Source: an uncultured Clostridia bacterium
Lineage (GTDB): Bacteria > Bacillota > Clostridia > Christensenellales > Borkfalkiaceae
NCBI GenBank assembly: GCA_947628505.1
Contig: CANRAD010000017.1
Span: 1 to 36,322 of the forward strand
Reading direction: 5' to 3'
DNA: 36,322 nt
This document shows positions 1-6,173 of this stretch, piece by piece. The translations under genes and the position numbers were made by a program. The stretch's first letter is position 1. Each line of letters opens with the position of its first letter. The notes below the pieces were generated by a model. The model saw nothing but the letters and a program-made list of their open reading frames with translations, did not search any database and was not told the origin of the DNA.

Positions 1-283
1 ACCCTCTCAGGTCGGCTACTGATCGTCGGTTTGGTGAGCCGTTACCTCACCAACAGCCTAATCAGACGCGAGCTCATCCATATCCGATAAATCTTTGATC
101 AAACGAAGATGCCTTCAAATGATGTTATGCGGTATTATCAGTCGTTTCCAACTGTTATCCCCCAGATATGGGCAGATTGCTCACGCGTTACTCACCCGTC
201 CGCCATGTATTGCTACATTCGACTTGCATGTGTTAAGCACGCCGCCAGCGTTCATCCTGAGCCAGAATCAAACTCTTAAGTTT
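1..283 (-). rRNA. rrs: 16S ribosomal RNA, 5' part
   Basis: The reverse complement reads as the 5' domain of bacterial 16S rRNA. The universal 27F priming segment (AGAGTTTGATTCTGGCTCAG) lies at about 257-276 on the minus strand. The gene continues beyond base 1, so only about 280 nt are here. The mature 5' end is placed near 283 by analogy with other 16S genes and is uncertain by several bases. Confidence 0.97.
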
Positions 284-489
284 AATTTGTATAAAACCGA
301 TTGCCTTTCGGCAACCGTGGCTCTATCTCGACTAAAAAGTCAAATTATCTTTGCTGACTTTGCTTTGTGGTACTATTTGTACTTCAAAGTTAATTGACAG
401 AAACTTTTATAAAATCGTTTCCTTCTATTCAATTTTTAAACTACGTTTAATCGGCAAATAAAGCCGACCGCTCACCAGCGAGCTTGTCT

Positions 490-519
490 ATAATACCATA
501 ACAAATCGCCGTTTGTCAA
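490..519 (-). promoter_or_regulatory. rRNA promoter P2
   Basis: Minus strand TTGACA (519-514), 18-bp spacer, TATTAT (495-490), followed by about 200 nt of leader before the 16S 5' end. Long A and T tracts at 525-560, directly upstream, look like an UP element. Confidence 0.75.
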
Positions 520-617
520 CCGAATTTTAAAACTTTTTTTAAAAAATTTTAAGGTTTTAAGCTCGTTTTATATCGTTTTACGACGGTTTGAGACATAACC
601 TCGCCGCAAGCCTATTT

Positions 618-646
618 AAAATATCACAAAGTATTTATCTTGTCAA
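618..646 (-). promoter_or_regulatory. rRNA promoter P1
   Basis: Minus strand TTGACA (646-641), 17-bp spacer, TATTTT (623-618). With P2 this gives the tandem-promoter arrangement usual for rRNA operons. The rest of 284-720 is A+T-rich leader and upstream sequence, with no gene that I can see. Confidence 0.7.
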
Positions 647-727
647 TCAAAATCCCGAATTCCCAAAACTTTTCGGGGCAAGTTTGTTTTTGACAATTTT
701 AGAAAAATTTATTCATTTTTCGTGCGG

Positions 728-756
728 TTGACTTTTAACGTGCTTTATTGTATTAT
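728..756 (+). promoter_or_regulatory. Promoter of the small membrane protein gene
   Basis: TTGACT (728-733), 17-bp spacer, TATTAT (751-756). A second -10-like TATAAT at 800-805 lies closer to the start codon but has no good -35. Confidence 0.6.
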
Positions 757-819
757 TGAATGCGGAAGGCGTTCCGCCCGACAATTTACGACAATATACT
801 ATAATATATATTATATGGT

Positions 820-1080
820 ATGGTAAACCGAATGGTAAAGATTTTAAGAATCGTTTTCTGCATACTTGCCGTTGCGGCCGCCGCGGCGGCGATATTTGTG
901 TTCGTCTACGCCGGCTGGCTGTGGGGCCTTATCACCGTGCTTATCTGCGTTGTGTTCACCGCAGGAATGCTCATATGCCGCAACGTGCAGAACGCTCGCG
1001 AAGCGGCCGAAAATCCGCCGCCGCCGAAGGGCGATTTCATAACCGGCAAAATCGAAAACGACGACAAGCGCGACAAATAA
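820..1080 (+). CDS. Small two-helix membrane protein
   Basis: 86 residues of unknown function. Two hydrophobic stretches (about residues 9-29, very Ala-rich, and 32-52) form a probable helical hairpin. A charged cytoplasmic tail with a Pro run and an Asp/Lys-rich end follows. There is no clear ribosome site. ATG 820 or ATG 832 (giving MVKILRI...) could be the start, and the second places the hydrophobic helix right after the start. It has its own promoter upstream and a terminator overlapping its stop, so it is monocistronic. No family recognised. Confidence 0.65.
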   Translation: MVNRMVKILRIVFCILAVAAAAAAIFVFVYAGWLWGLITVLICVVFTAGMLICRNVQNAREAAENPPPPKGDFITGKIENDDKRDK

Positions 1081-1096
1081 AGCCGCGCTTTTTTAT
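1066..1096 (+). terminator. Terminator overlapping the end of the small membrane protein gene
   Basis: Arms AAGCGCG (1066-1072) and CGCGCTT (1084-1090) followed by a T run. The stop codon lies in the loop. Confidence 0.7.
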
Positions 1097-1176
1097 ACCC
1101 TCGCTTAAAGCACGTTCAGCAGCTTTGAAATTTTTCCGCCCCGGCTCTTTCGGGGTTTATGACTATCAGATTAAAT

Positions 1177-1214
1177 TAAAGAAAGCCGCGCGGCAGTTGA
1201 CTGCCGCGCGGCTT
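1177..1214 (-). terminator. Terminator of the four-helix membrane protein gene
   Basis: Perfect 15-bp arms (1183-1197 and 1200-1214) with a 2-nt centre. On the minus strand the stem is followed by TTTCTTTAATTT. It lies 11 bases past the stop codon at 1225. Confidence 0.8.
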
Positions 1215-1224
1215 CGGATTATGT

Positions 1225-1785
1225 TTAAGCGGAAAATTTGATTTTAAGTCTGGGTTTGGGAAGGAATGCGGCCGCCAACATAGCAAGTCCGGAAACTCCG
1301 CAAAGCGTTCCGCCGGCTATTGAGCCCATACCAAGTTTAAGGCTCGCTCTGACTACGTCTACTCCCACTCCGACCTCTTCGATATATTTGGGGTTAAAAA
1401 TTACCAAGTAATTGCTTATGAACAACATTACGGCGGCAACTACAAAACAGCTGCCCGAAACTATGGGGATGACTTTACCGCCAATACCGAAAATATTGAG
1501 CACGGTGCACACAATGCCCGCCAGCGCCAAAAGATATGCTATCGCTATCGGCGAAATGGTAAACACCGCAGACAGTATATTTACCGACATATAATTCGAT
1601 CCCTCATACGCACCCATTTCCCGCACAACCGGCGTGCCGAACGCGACGTTTAAACCGGAGCAATCGACCGACTCTGTGCCGCCGAAGACGATATTCGGAG
1701 CGAACAGCATGAAAACCGCACAAATGCCGAATATTACAGCGCAAATATTCGGCACTCTGTTTATTGTTCTCTCGTTTACATCCAT
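1225..1785 (-). CDS. Four-helix membrane protein, unknown function
   Basis: 186 residues. Hydrophobic segments at about 14-35, 72-95, 104-128 and 152-175 suggest four membrane helices. A loop of about 35 residues after the first helix (containing a Cys) would face the other side. The C-terminus is Lys/Arg-rich (PKPRLKIKFSA), so the cytoplasm is a likely location for it. No enzyme motif is visible. It is divergent from the HTH gene at 1910 and shares its operator region, so it is probably regulated by that protein. It is followed by a strong terminator and stands alone. Confidence 0.75.
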   Translation of the reverse strand: MDVNERTINRVPNICAVIFGICAVFMLFAPNIVFGGTESVDCSGLNVAFGTPVVREMGAYEGSNYMSVNILSAVFTISPIAIAYLLALAGIVCTVLNIFGIGGKVIPIVSGSCFVVAAVMLFISNYLVIFNPKYIEEVGVGVDVVRASLKLGMGSIAGGTLCGVSGLAMLAAAFLPKPRLKIKFSA

Positions 1786-1830
1786 AATTTTTTCCCCCTT
1801 TACGGATTAATTGAACGTTAAAGTATATTC

Positions 1831-1890
1831 AGTCGATTTTTCGACTAAACTAAGTATAGTCATTTTTATGACCATTGTCAAGTATATGAC
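1831..1890. promoter_or_regulatory. Three operator-like palindromes between divergent genes
   Basis: Three 14-bp palindromes of the form GTC-N8-GAC start at 1832 (GTCGATTTTTCGAC), 1859 (GTCATTTTTATGAC) and 1877 (GTCAAGTATATGAC). The starts are 27 and 18 bp apart. They cover the -35 shared by both promoters and the region downstream of the minus promoter. The likely ligand is the HTH protein encoded at 1910. This is inferred from position and symmetry. Confidence 0.6.
1853..1881 (-). promoter_or_regulatory. Promoter of the four-helix membrane protein gene
   Basis: Minus strand TTGACA (1881-1876), 17-bp spacer, TATACT (1858-1853). Its -35 overlaps the -35 of the opposite promoter base for base. 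The whole spacer is occupied by a GTCAT/ATGAC palindrome. Confidence 0.7.
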
Positions 1891-1903
1891 GATAAAATAT
1901 AAT
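1875..1903 (+). promoter_or_regulatory. Promoter of the HTH gene, giving a leaderless transcript
   Basis: TTGTCA (1875-1880), 17-bp spacer, TATAAT (1898-1903). Only six bases separate the -10 from the ATG at 1910, so transcription should begin at or next to the start codon. Confidence 0.75.
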
Positions 1904-1909
1904 AAAATT

Positions 1910-2107
1910 ATGATAATTTACAGACCGTTCTGGGATACCATGCGCAGTCGGGGAGAAACCACTTATTCTCTGATATACAAGCACGGTATAAGCAGCGCAA
2001 CAATAGACAGAATGAAAAAGGGGAAAGGCATAAGCACCGCAAAAATAGACGATTTTTGCCGTATTTTGAACTGTAAAGTAGAAGATATAATAGAATATGT
2101 AAAATAA
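1910..2107 (+). CDS. Small Cro/C1-type HTH regulator (HTH_26-like)
   Basis: 65 residues, essentially one helix-turn-helix domain, from IYRPFWDTM to VEDIIEYVK. The layout (RPFWxTMxxRGxTxYxLI, then SSATIDRMKKG, then FCRILNCKVEDII) matches the short XRE-like family Pfam HTH_26/YozG. I chose ATG 1910 rather than the upstream ATG at 1811 because conservation begins there and a promoter -10 ends six bases upstream. There is no Shine-Dalgarno sequence, in keeping with a leaderless message. Three palindromes in its own promoter and the divergent one suggest that it represses itself and the membrane protein gene. A terminator follows. Confidence 0.85.
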   Translation: MIIYRPFWDTMRSRGETTYSLIYKHGISSATIDRMKKGKGISTAKIDDFCRILNCKVEDIIEYVK

Positions 2108-2125
2108 AACGCCGTTTAAGACGTG

Positions 2126-2168
2126 AATAGCCGCGGGGAGCGAACGCTCCCCGCGGCTATTTGTTTTT
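2126..2168 (+). terminator. Terminator of the HTH gene
   Basis: Perfect 17-bp arms (2126-2142, 2145-2161) with an AA centre, then TTGTTTTT. Confidence 0.85.
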
Positions 2169-2245
2169 AAGTTTTCGGAACCAAAATTCCAACGAACTTT
2201 CGACAGGCTCTAAAAAAGACAGCAAATAGTCAGTCTGCGCATTTT

Positions 2246-2455
2246 TCAGTATTGTATAAGCCCCAACAAATAGTCAGCCGAAACATCGAAGATTTTACAA
2301 AGTTTGAATAAAATATCCACCGAGGACAAATTTTCTCCCTTCTTCCGATTGGTGATATTGCTTTCGGATATCCCCAGCATTTGCGCAAGTTGTTTTTGAC
2401 TTATGCCACTGAATTTTAACGCTTACACTATCCTTTCTTTAAATAAGATTTCCAT
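2246..2455 (-). pseudogene. XRE-family regulator with an in-frame stop
   Basis: Reading the minus strand from ATG 2455 gives MEILFKERIV, then TAA at codon 11 (2425-2423), then an intact HTH_3 domain: ALKFSGISQKQLAQMLGIS, a DNA-contact helix SNITNRKKGEN, and the usual end FDVSADYLLGLIQY before a stop at 2246. Relatives have Lys at the interrupted position, so a single base change (AAA or AAG to TAA) explains it. No other good start lies between the stop and the domain. It could be a true pseudogene, a sequencing error, or expressed from a non-ATG start. The flanks 2169-2245 and 2456-2545 hold no other gene. Confidence 0.75.
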
Positions 2456-2545
2456 AAATTCAGTTTAACTTATTTCATTAAAAACGCTTGACGAATTCAG
2501 CACAACCGAATTGCTGTATTATTATCAACAAAAGGAGAAAATTTT

Positions 2546-2608
2546 ATGCCTCTTATAAATTGTCCCGAATGCGGGCAAAGCGTAATCGACAATGCACAAA
2601 CATGCCCG
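2546..2608 (+). pseudogene. Zinc-ribbon gene fragment
   Basis: A good ribosome site (AAAAGGAGA, 2530-2538) precedes ATG 2546. The first 21 residues, MPLINCPECGQSVIDNAQTCP, are the first half of a double-CxxC zinc ribbon common at the start of small Firmicute proteins. The second CxxC is missing: the frame runs into PRLLGYN and then antisense to the sirtuin gene. So the start and signals survive but the body has been lost by deletion. The exact break, near 2608-2628, is approximate. Confidence 0.55.
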
Positions 2609-2628
2609 CCGCGGCTTTTGGGATATAA

Positions 2629-3348
2629 TCAGACATCGAGCGCGGAAAACACCTTGCCTATGCTGTCGTTTATTACGAGCTCGGCGTTACGGTCGGCGGA
2701 AGTTGCCGACTTGTTTATTACGACAAGGTGCTTGCCGCGGAAATAGCCGATAAAACCCGCGGCCGGATATACGACGAGCGACGTGCCGCCGATAATGAGG
2801 GTGTCCGCCTTTGAAATGGCGTTCACCGCGGCGTCTGTTACGTCGCCGTTCAAGCTCTCCTCATAGAGCACGACGTCTGGCTTTATCACTCCTCCACATT
2901 CGCATTTCGGCACGCCCGAGGAATTTTTTATGTACCCGGCGGTGTAGAATTTGCCGCAACGGGTGCAGTAATTTCTCAGAACGCTGCCGTGGAGTTCAAG
3001 CACGTTTTTACTGCCCGCCGCCTGATGAAGTCCGTCGATATTCTGCGTTACCACGGCTTTCAGCTTGCCCGCTTTTTCAAGATTTGCAAGATAGATATGC
3101 GCGGGGTTGGGGCGCGCATTCAGCCAGAGCATTTTATCGCGGTAAAAATCGAAAAATTCCGACGTGCGGTAGCAAAAAAAGGTATGCGAAACTATTTGCT
3201 CGGGGGGATAGGCGTATTTTTGCGAATACAATCCGTCCTGCGAGCGGAAGTCGGGTATGCCGCTCTCCGTGGAAACGCCCGCGCCGCCGAAAAACACTAT
3301 GTTTCGGCTTTGGTCTATTATCTGTTGAAGCTGTAAAATTTTATCCAT
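2629..3348 (-). CDS. Sir2-family NAD-dependent protein deacylase
   Basis: 239 residues, usual length for a bacterial sirtuin. It removes acyl groups from lysines, consuming NAD+ and releasing nicotinamide and O-acetyl-ADP-ribose. Visible motifs: NAD-binding GAGVSTESGIPDFRS (22-36), TQNIDGLH (101-108), catalytic His120 in ELHGS, zinc ligands Cys128, Cys131, Cys149 and Cys151, GTSLVVYPAA (188-197) and VVINKS (209-214). All core residues are present, so it should be active. The start ATG 3348 lies just before the conserved N-terminus, but I see no Shine-Dalgarno site. A TATAAT lies about 27 bases upstream. It is not in an operon. Confidence 0.93.
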   Translation of the reverse strand: MDKILQLQQIIDQSRNIVFFGGAGVSTESGIPDFRSQDGLYSQKYAYPPEQIVSHTFFCYRTSEFFDFYRDKMLWLNARPNPAHIYLANLEKAGKLKAVVTQNIDGLHQAAGSKNVLELHGSVLRNYCTRCGKFYTAGYIKNSSGVPKCECGGVIKPDVVLYEESLNGDVTDAAVNAISKADTLIIGGTSLVVYPAAGFIGYFRGKHLVVINKSATSADRNAELVINDSIGKVFSALDV

Positions 3349-3628
3349 AATTTATTTATGTTGTGCACAAATCCGATTATATTTTTCAGTCGCATAATAT
3401 ACGATTGTTATGTAAAGCAACGGCTCGGTATGCTATTATCATAAACGGAAAACGTTCCCGGTTGCAACGCCATCGGGATAACCAGCCCGAGCAACCCACA
3501 AGAGGTTCCTCGGACAACGCCCCCGCGCGAAATGACAAAGAAGTAAACGGCTCGGCATATATTTAAAGATTGCGGGAGCCGATATTGCGAAGTTGAAGGT
3601 GCGCAGATACGTAAAAATCACGAAAAAT

Positions 3629-3656
3629 CCCAAGCACGGTTTGCTTGGGGTTTTTT
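3629..3656 (-). terminator. Bidirectional-looking terminator after the DUF1858 gene
   Basis: Arms CCCAAGCA (3629-3636) and TGCTTGGG (3642-3649), with T-rich tails in both directions. It lies 9 bases past the DUF1858 stop. Between it and the sirtuin start (3349-3628) I see no convincing gene. Confidence 0.7.
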
Positions 3657-3664
3657 GCGAACTC

Positions 3665-3862
3665 TTATTCCACGCCCTCGTTGAGCTTTGCGAGAAGGGC
3701 GTCCAAATCGTTGCCGTGAACGAACACGGCTTCCTCGATGGTTTCGCCGTGCGCCATTGCGCATCCGAGGCAGTGCATGCCTACCGCCTGCAAAATTTCG
3801 GCGCTGTTGGGATTGATTTTGAGGCAATCCACTATCAACGTATCCTTTGTTATCTTAGCCAT
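3665..3862 (-). CDS. DUF1858-domain protein
   Basis: 65 residues that match the whole DUF1858 family (hybrid-cluster-protein-associated disulfide domain): ITKDTLIVDCLKINPNSAEI, then GMHCLGCAMAHGETIEEA. The CxxC pair is Cys31 and Cys34. Family members are small soluble proteins, often encoded near redox or metal proteins; their function is not established. The ribosome site GGAGA lies about 8 bases before ATG 3862. It has its own promoter and terminator. Confidence 0.9.
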   Translation of the reverse strand: MAKITKDTLIVDCLKINPNSAEILQAVGMHCLGCAMAHGETIEEAVFVHGNDLDALLAKLNEGVE

Positions 3863-3893
3863 AATACGATCTCCATATTTATTTATTGAAATT

Positions 3894-3923
3894 ATTATAG
3901 CACAACGGAAAACTAATATGCAA
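3894..3923 (-). promoter_or_regulatory. Promoter of the DUF1858 gene
   Basis: Minus strand TTGCAT (3923-3918), 18-bp spacer, TATAAT (3899-3894). Confidence 0.6.
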
Positions 3924-3976
3924 ACCGGCGGAACGCCGTCCGCAAAAGCGCTTTCCGAAACGCGTATTATCCGATT

Positions 3977-4942
3977 TTATTTGTTCTTTTCCTGATGAAC
4001 AACAATCTGCGGGAAAGGAATGGATATGCCGTTCTTATCGAACATTACCTTTACTTCGCGGTTGAGCGCTCTGCTCACGGCAAAGATATCGCCCTCGTAG
4101 CACTCCACGGAAAATTGAAGGTTCACGCCGCTTGCGCCGAGTTCCGCAACTCCGTCGTAGCAAACGTCGCCTATCGCCCCGGGAACGTTGAGGCTCTGAA
4201 TGTTCTGCGCGATTATCTTCTCTATCTTGGGCAGATCCGCGCCGTATTCGACGTCGATAAACGCCTTGGCGATGGAAGGCTTGACGGTGTGATTCAACAC
4301 GCCCTGAATGGAGTTGTTGTTTATTATCTTGATATTTCCCGCCGCTTCGAGTTTCGTCGTTCTTATGCCTATATCGACTACCTGTCCGCGGAAACCGTCA
4401 ACCGTTATCCAATCGCCGACGTTGAACTCGTTTTCAAAGACTATGAAAAGTCCGGCGACAACGTCCGCTATCAAAGACTGCATTCCGAGGCCTACTACCA
4501 AAGTGATAACTCCCGCTCCCGTGATGAGCGCGGTCGCGTCCACTCCCCAGACGTAGAGCACGGCTATAACCAAAACTATCGCCGTCAACCAACGGATGAG
4601 ATTGCTTATAAGCCTCGAAACTGTTACGCTTCTCTGACTCTTCCCGCACAGCTTGGCGATAATGAAGAGCAACACCGTAACTATGACGAGCACTATGGAT
4701 ATTATCTGTATGCACGTTATGGCTTTCGGAACGAGCCCTAAAAGGTCGTTGGCGAAATCCGACCAGCCCGGCCTTGCGCAAAATACGCATTTGGTGCCGT
4801 AGATGTAGTCGTAAAATACATACGAGCACACCGTTCCGGCAATCAGTATTGCGAGAATTACGAGTTTTACGGGTCCCGCGGCCTTCATCTTGCGTTTGAT
4901 TTCCTCGTTTTGTTCGGCAATACTCTTTTTGACTTTAGACAA
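3977..4942 (-). CDS. MscS-family mechanosensitive ion channel
   Basis: 321 residues. A basic N-terminus is followed by membrane helices at about 25-45, 74-97 and 112-133, and a Gly/Ala-rich pore helix at about 135-168 (TGAGVITLVVGLGMQSLIAD). The MscS beta domain starts at NEFNVGDWITVDGFRGQVVDIG and the protein ends with the family's FPQIVVHQ. Such channels open under membrane tension and release solutes during osmotic downshock. Two Cys (52, 55) in the first periplasmic loop are unusual. The size fits small YkuT-like members. ATG 4942 is preceded by GAGGTGAAAAATTGTCTAAAG-type sequence, so the start is moderately supported. Confidence 0.93.
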   Translation of the reverse strand: MSKVKKSIAEQNEEIKRKMKAAGPVKLVILAILIAGTVCSYVFYDYIYGTKCVFCARPGWSDFANDLLGLVPKAITCIQIISIVLVIVTVLLFIIAKLCGKSQRSVTVSRLISNLIRWLTAIVLVIAVLYVWGVDATALITGAGVITLVVGLGMQSLIADVVAGLFIVFENEFNVGDWITVDGFRGQVVDIGIRTTKLEAAGNIKIINNNSIQGVLNHTVKPSIAKAFIDVEYGADLPKIEKIIAQNIQSLNVPGAIGDVCYDGVAELGASGVNLQFSVECYEGDIFAVSRALNREVKVMFDKNGISIPFPQIVVHQEKNK

Positions 4943-4977
4943 TTTTTCACCTCAATGATTTATTGCAACCGGATTTC

Positions 4978-5008
4978 GGGGGTGTTACGGAAAATTCCGC
5001 ACACCCCC
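4978..5008 (-). terminator. Hairpin after the Glu-rich protein gene
   Basis: Arms GGGGGTG (4978-4984) and CACCCCC (5002-5008), with an inner CGGAA/TTCCG pair. There is no clear U tract on the minus strand, so it may be a processing or read-through element between this gene and mscS. Confidence 0.4.
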
Positions 5009-5026
5009 TATCCGAACATTGTAAGA

Positions 5027-5947
5027 TTACGAGCGGCTGTTGGGTATGTCGCTGAACGCCATCTGAACCGCTACTTTTACGAGCCCCTCTTCGAGCAACT
5101 CCTCCGTAGTCTTTAACGGAAGCTGTTTTGCATAGTCCACATTCTTGCGGGTTATGGGCTTCAAACCGAGTTTTTCGCCGACTTTCGCGATAAGTTCTTT
5201 CGCCTGTTTTACTCTGTGGGGATTCTTTATGCGAAGAAGCGTGGGAGCCGCGGCGTTTACGGCCTTGCCCGATACGTCTTCCGCTTTCGCTTTTCCGCAC
5301 TCCTCAACCGTAAGCGGGAGATACAGACAAAGCGTTTTGCCGCGGACTATGACCTTGGCTATAAGGCTCCTTCCGCAGTGAAGTTTTTCCTGTTTCCACG
5401 ATATGGAACTCTTGGCCCCTTCGAACGAGAGCGCGGCGTTCTTGATTTCGGAATACCACGCCTTTACGACGTCGCTCGACTGCATTAAACGCGCCTTATG
5501 GCTTCTGTCGTAACGCTTGTCCTCGTCGAGCTCGGGCGCGGACGCTATCGCCGCTTCGCGCGCGGCCTTGGTCTCCGCCGTTTCGGGCGCCGCCTTCCCC
5601 GCGGGTTCCTCTTTTTCCTCGGGCTCTTTTAAAACAGCCTCTTCTTCAACCTCTTTTCCGGGTTCTTCGGCGGGCTCTTCCTTTTCTTCGGGCTCGCTCT
5701 CCGACTCTTTTTCGGGTTCCCCGGCAACGGGTTCTTCTTCAACCTCTTTTTCGGGTTCTTCGGCGGGCTCTTCCGCTTTTCCCACGGCGGGAGCGACCTC
5801 TTTCACGGCCTTTTGAGACGGTTCGCGTCTTTCGCTTTTGGGTTTAACAAAAATCGCGAAGACGAGTATAAGCCCGAACAACACAACGCCTGCGGCAAGA
5901 CCTATTCCTATGCCCATAGCCGCCGCGCCGGCAAGTAAATTCAACAT
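5027..5947 (-). CDS. Membrane-anchored protein with Glu/Pro-rich linker and conserved C-terminal domain
   Basis: 306 residues. An N-terminal helix (about 3-33) anchors the protein. Residues 40-130 are a Glu/Pro/Lys-rich linker. A folded domain of about 150 residues follows, from RYDRSHKARLMQSSDVVKAW, through SISWKQEKLHCGRSLIAKV and GKTLCLYLPL, to LIAKVGEKLGL and TTEELLEEGLVKV. I recognise this domain from unannotated gut Clostridia proteins, where it can occur in tandem, but know of no function. The linker contains a near-perfect 41-bp DNA duplication (5641-5681 and 5734-5774). The ribosome site GGAGGAAG is well placed before ATG 5947. Confidence 0.85.
   Translation of the reverse strand: MLNLLAGAAAMGIGIGLAAGVVLFGLILVFAIFVKPKSERREPSQKAVKEVAPAVGKAEEPAEEPEKEVEEEPVAGEPEKESESEPEEKEEPAEEPGKEVEEEAVLKEPEEKEEPAGKAAPETAETKAAREAAIASAPELDEDKRYDRSHKARLMQSSDVVKAWYSEIKNAALSFEGAKSSISWKQEKLHCGRSLIAKVIVRGKTLCLYLPLTVEECGKAKAEDVSGKAVNAAAPTLLRIKNPHRVKQAKELIAKVGEKLGLKPITRKNVDYAKQLPLKTTEELLEEGLVKVAVQMAFSDIPNSRS
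5641..5774. repeat. 41-bp duplication in the Glu-rich linker
   Basis: Copies at 5641-5681 and 5734-5774 differ at one base and encode EEPAEEPxKEVEEE twice. This points to recent expansion or ongoing length change of the linker. Confidence 0.85.
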
Positions 5948-5992
5948 ATTCTTCCTCCGTTATAATCCGCAATTATGCGCATTGTTTATTCA

Positions 5993-6020
5993 ATTATATC
6001 ATAAATAAACAGTTTGTCAA
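5993..6020 (-). promoter_or_regulatory. Promoter of the Glu-rich protein gene
   Basis: Minus strand TTGACA (6020-6015), 16-bp spacer, TATAAT (5998-5993). A perfect 16-bp palindrome, AATCAATATATTGATT, lies 20 bp upstream at 6041-6056 and could bind an activator or repressor. Confidence 0.75.
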
Positions 6021-6115
6021 ATTTATACGCAACAAAAATTAATCAATATATTGATTATTTTTCTCTGTTTTTGACGTTTCGGGACAAGTTGCGTCCGTTT
6101 TTTCGCCGGTCGCCG

Positions 6116-6159
6116 AAAAAACGCCTCCGTTCGCTGTTTTCGCCGCGGCGAGACGGAGG
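6116..6159 (-). terminator. Terminator of parE-parC
   Basis: Arms CCTCCGT (6124-6130) and ACGGAGG (6153-6159) with a GC-rich centre; on the minus strand they are followed by a six-T run (6121-6116). Confidence 0.75.
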
Positions 6160-6173
6160 TCGATACGCTAAAA

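Noticed and set aside
756-1241. 161-codon frame overlapping the small membrane protein
   Set aside because: Arg-rich translation in a shifted frame that passes through two hairpins.
3439-3633. 64-codon minus-strand frame between the sirtuin and DUF1858 genes
   Set aside because: No ribosome site, no recognisable motif, and low-complexity translation.
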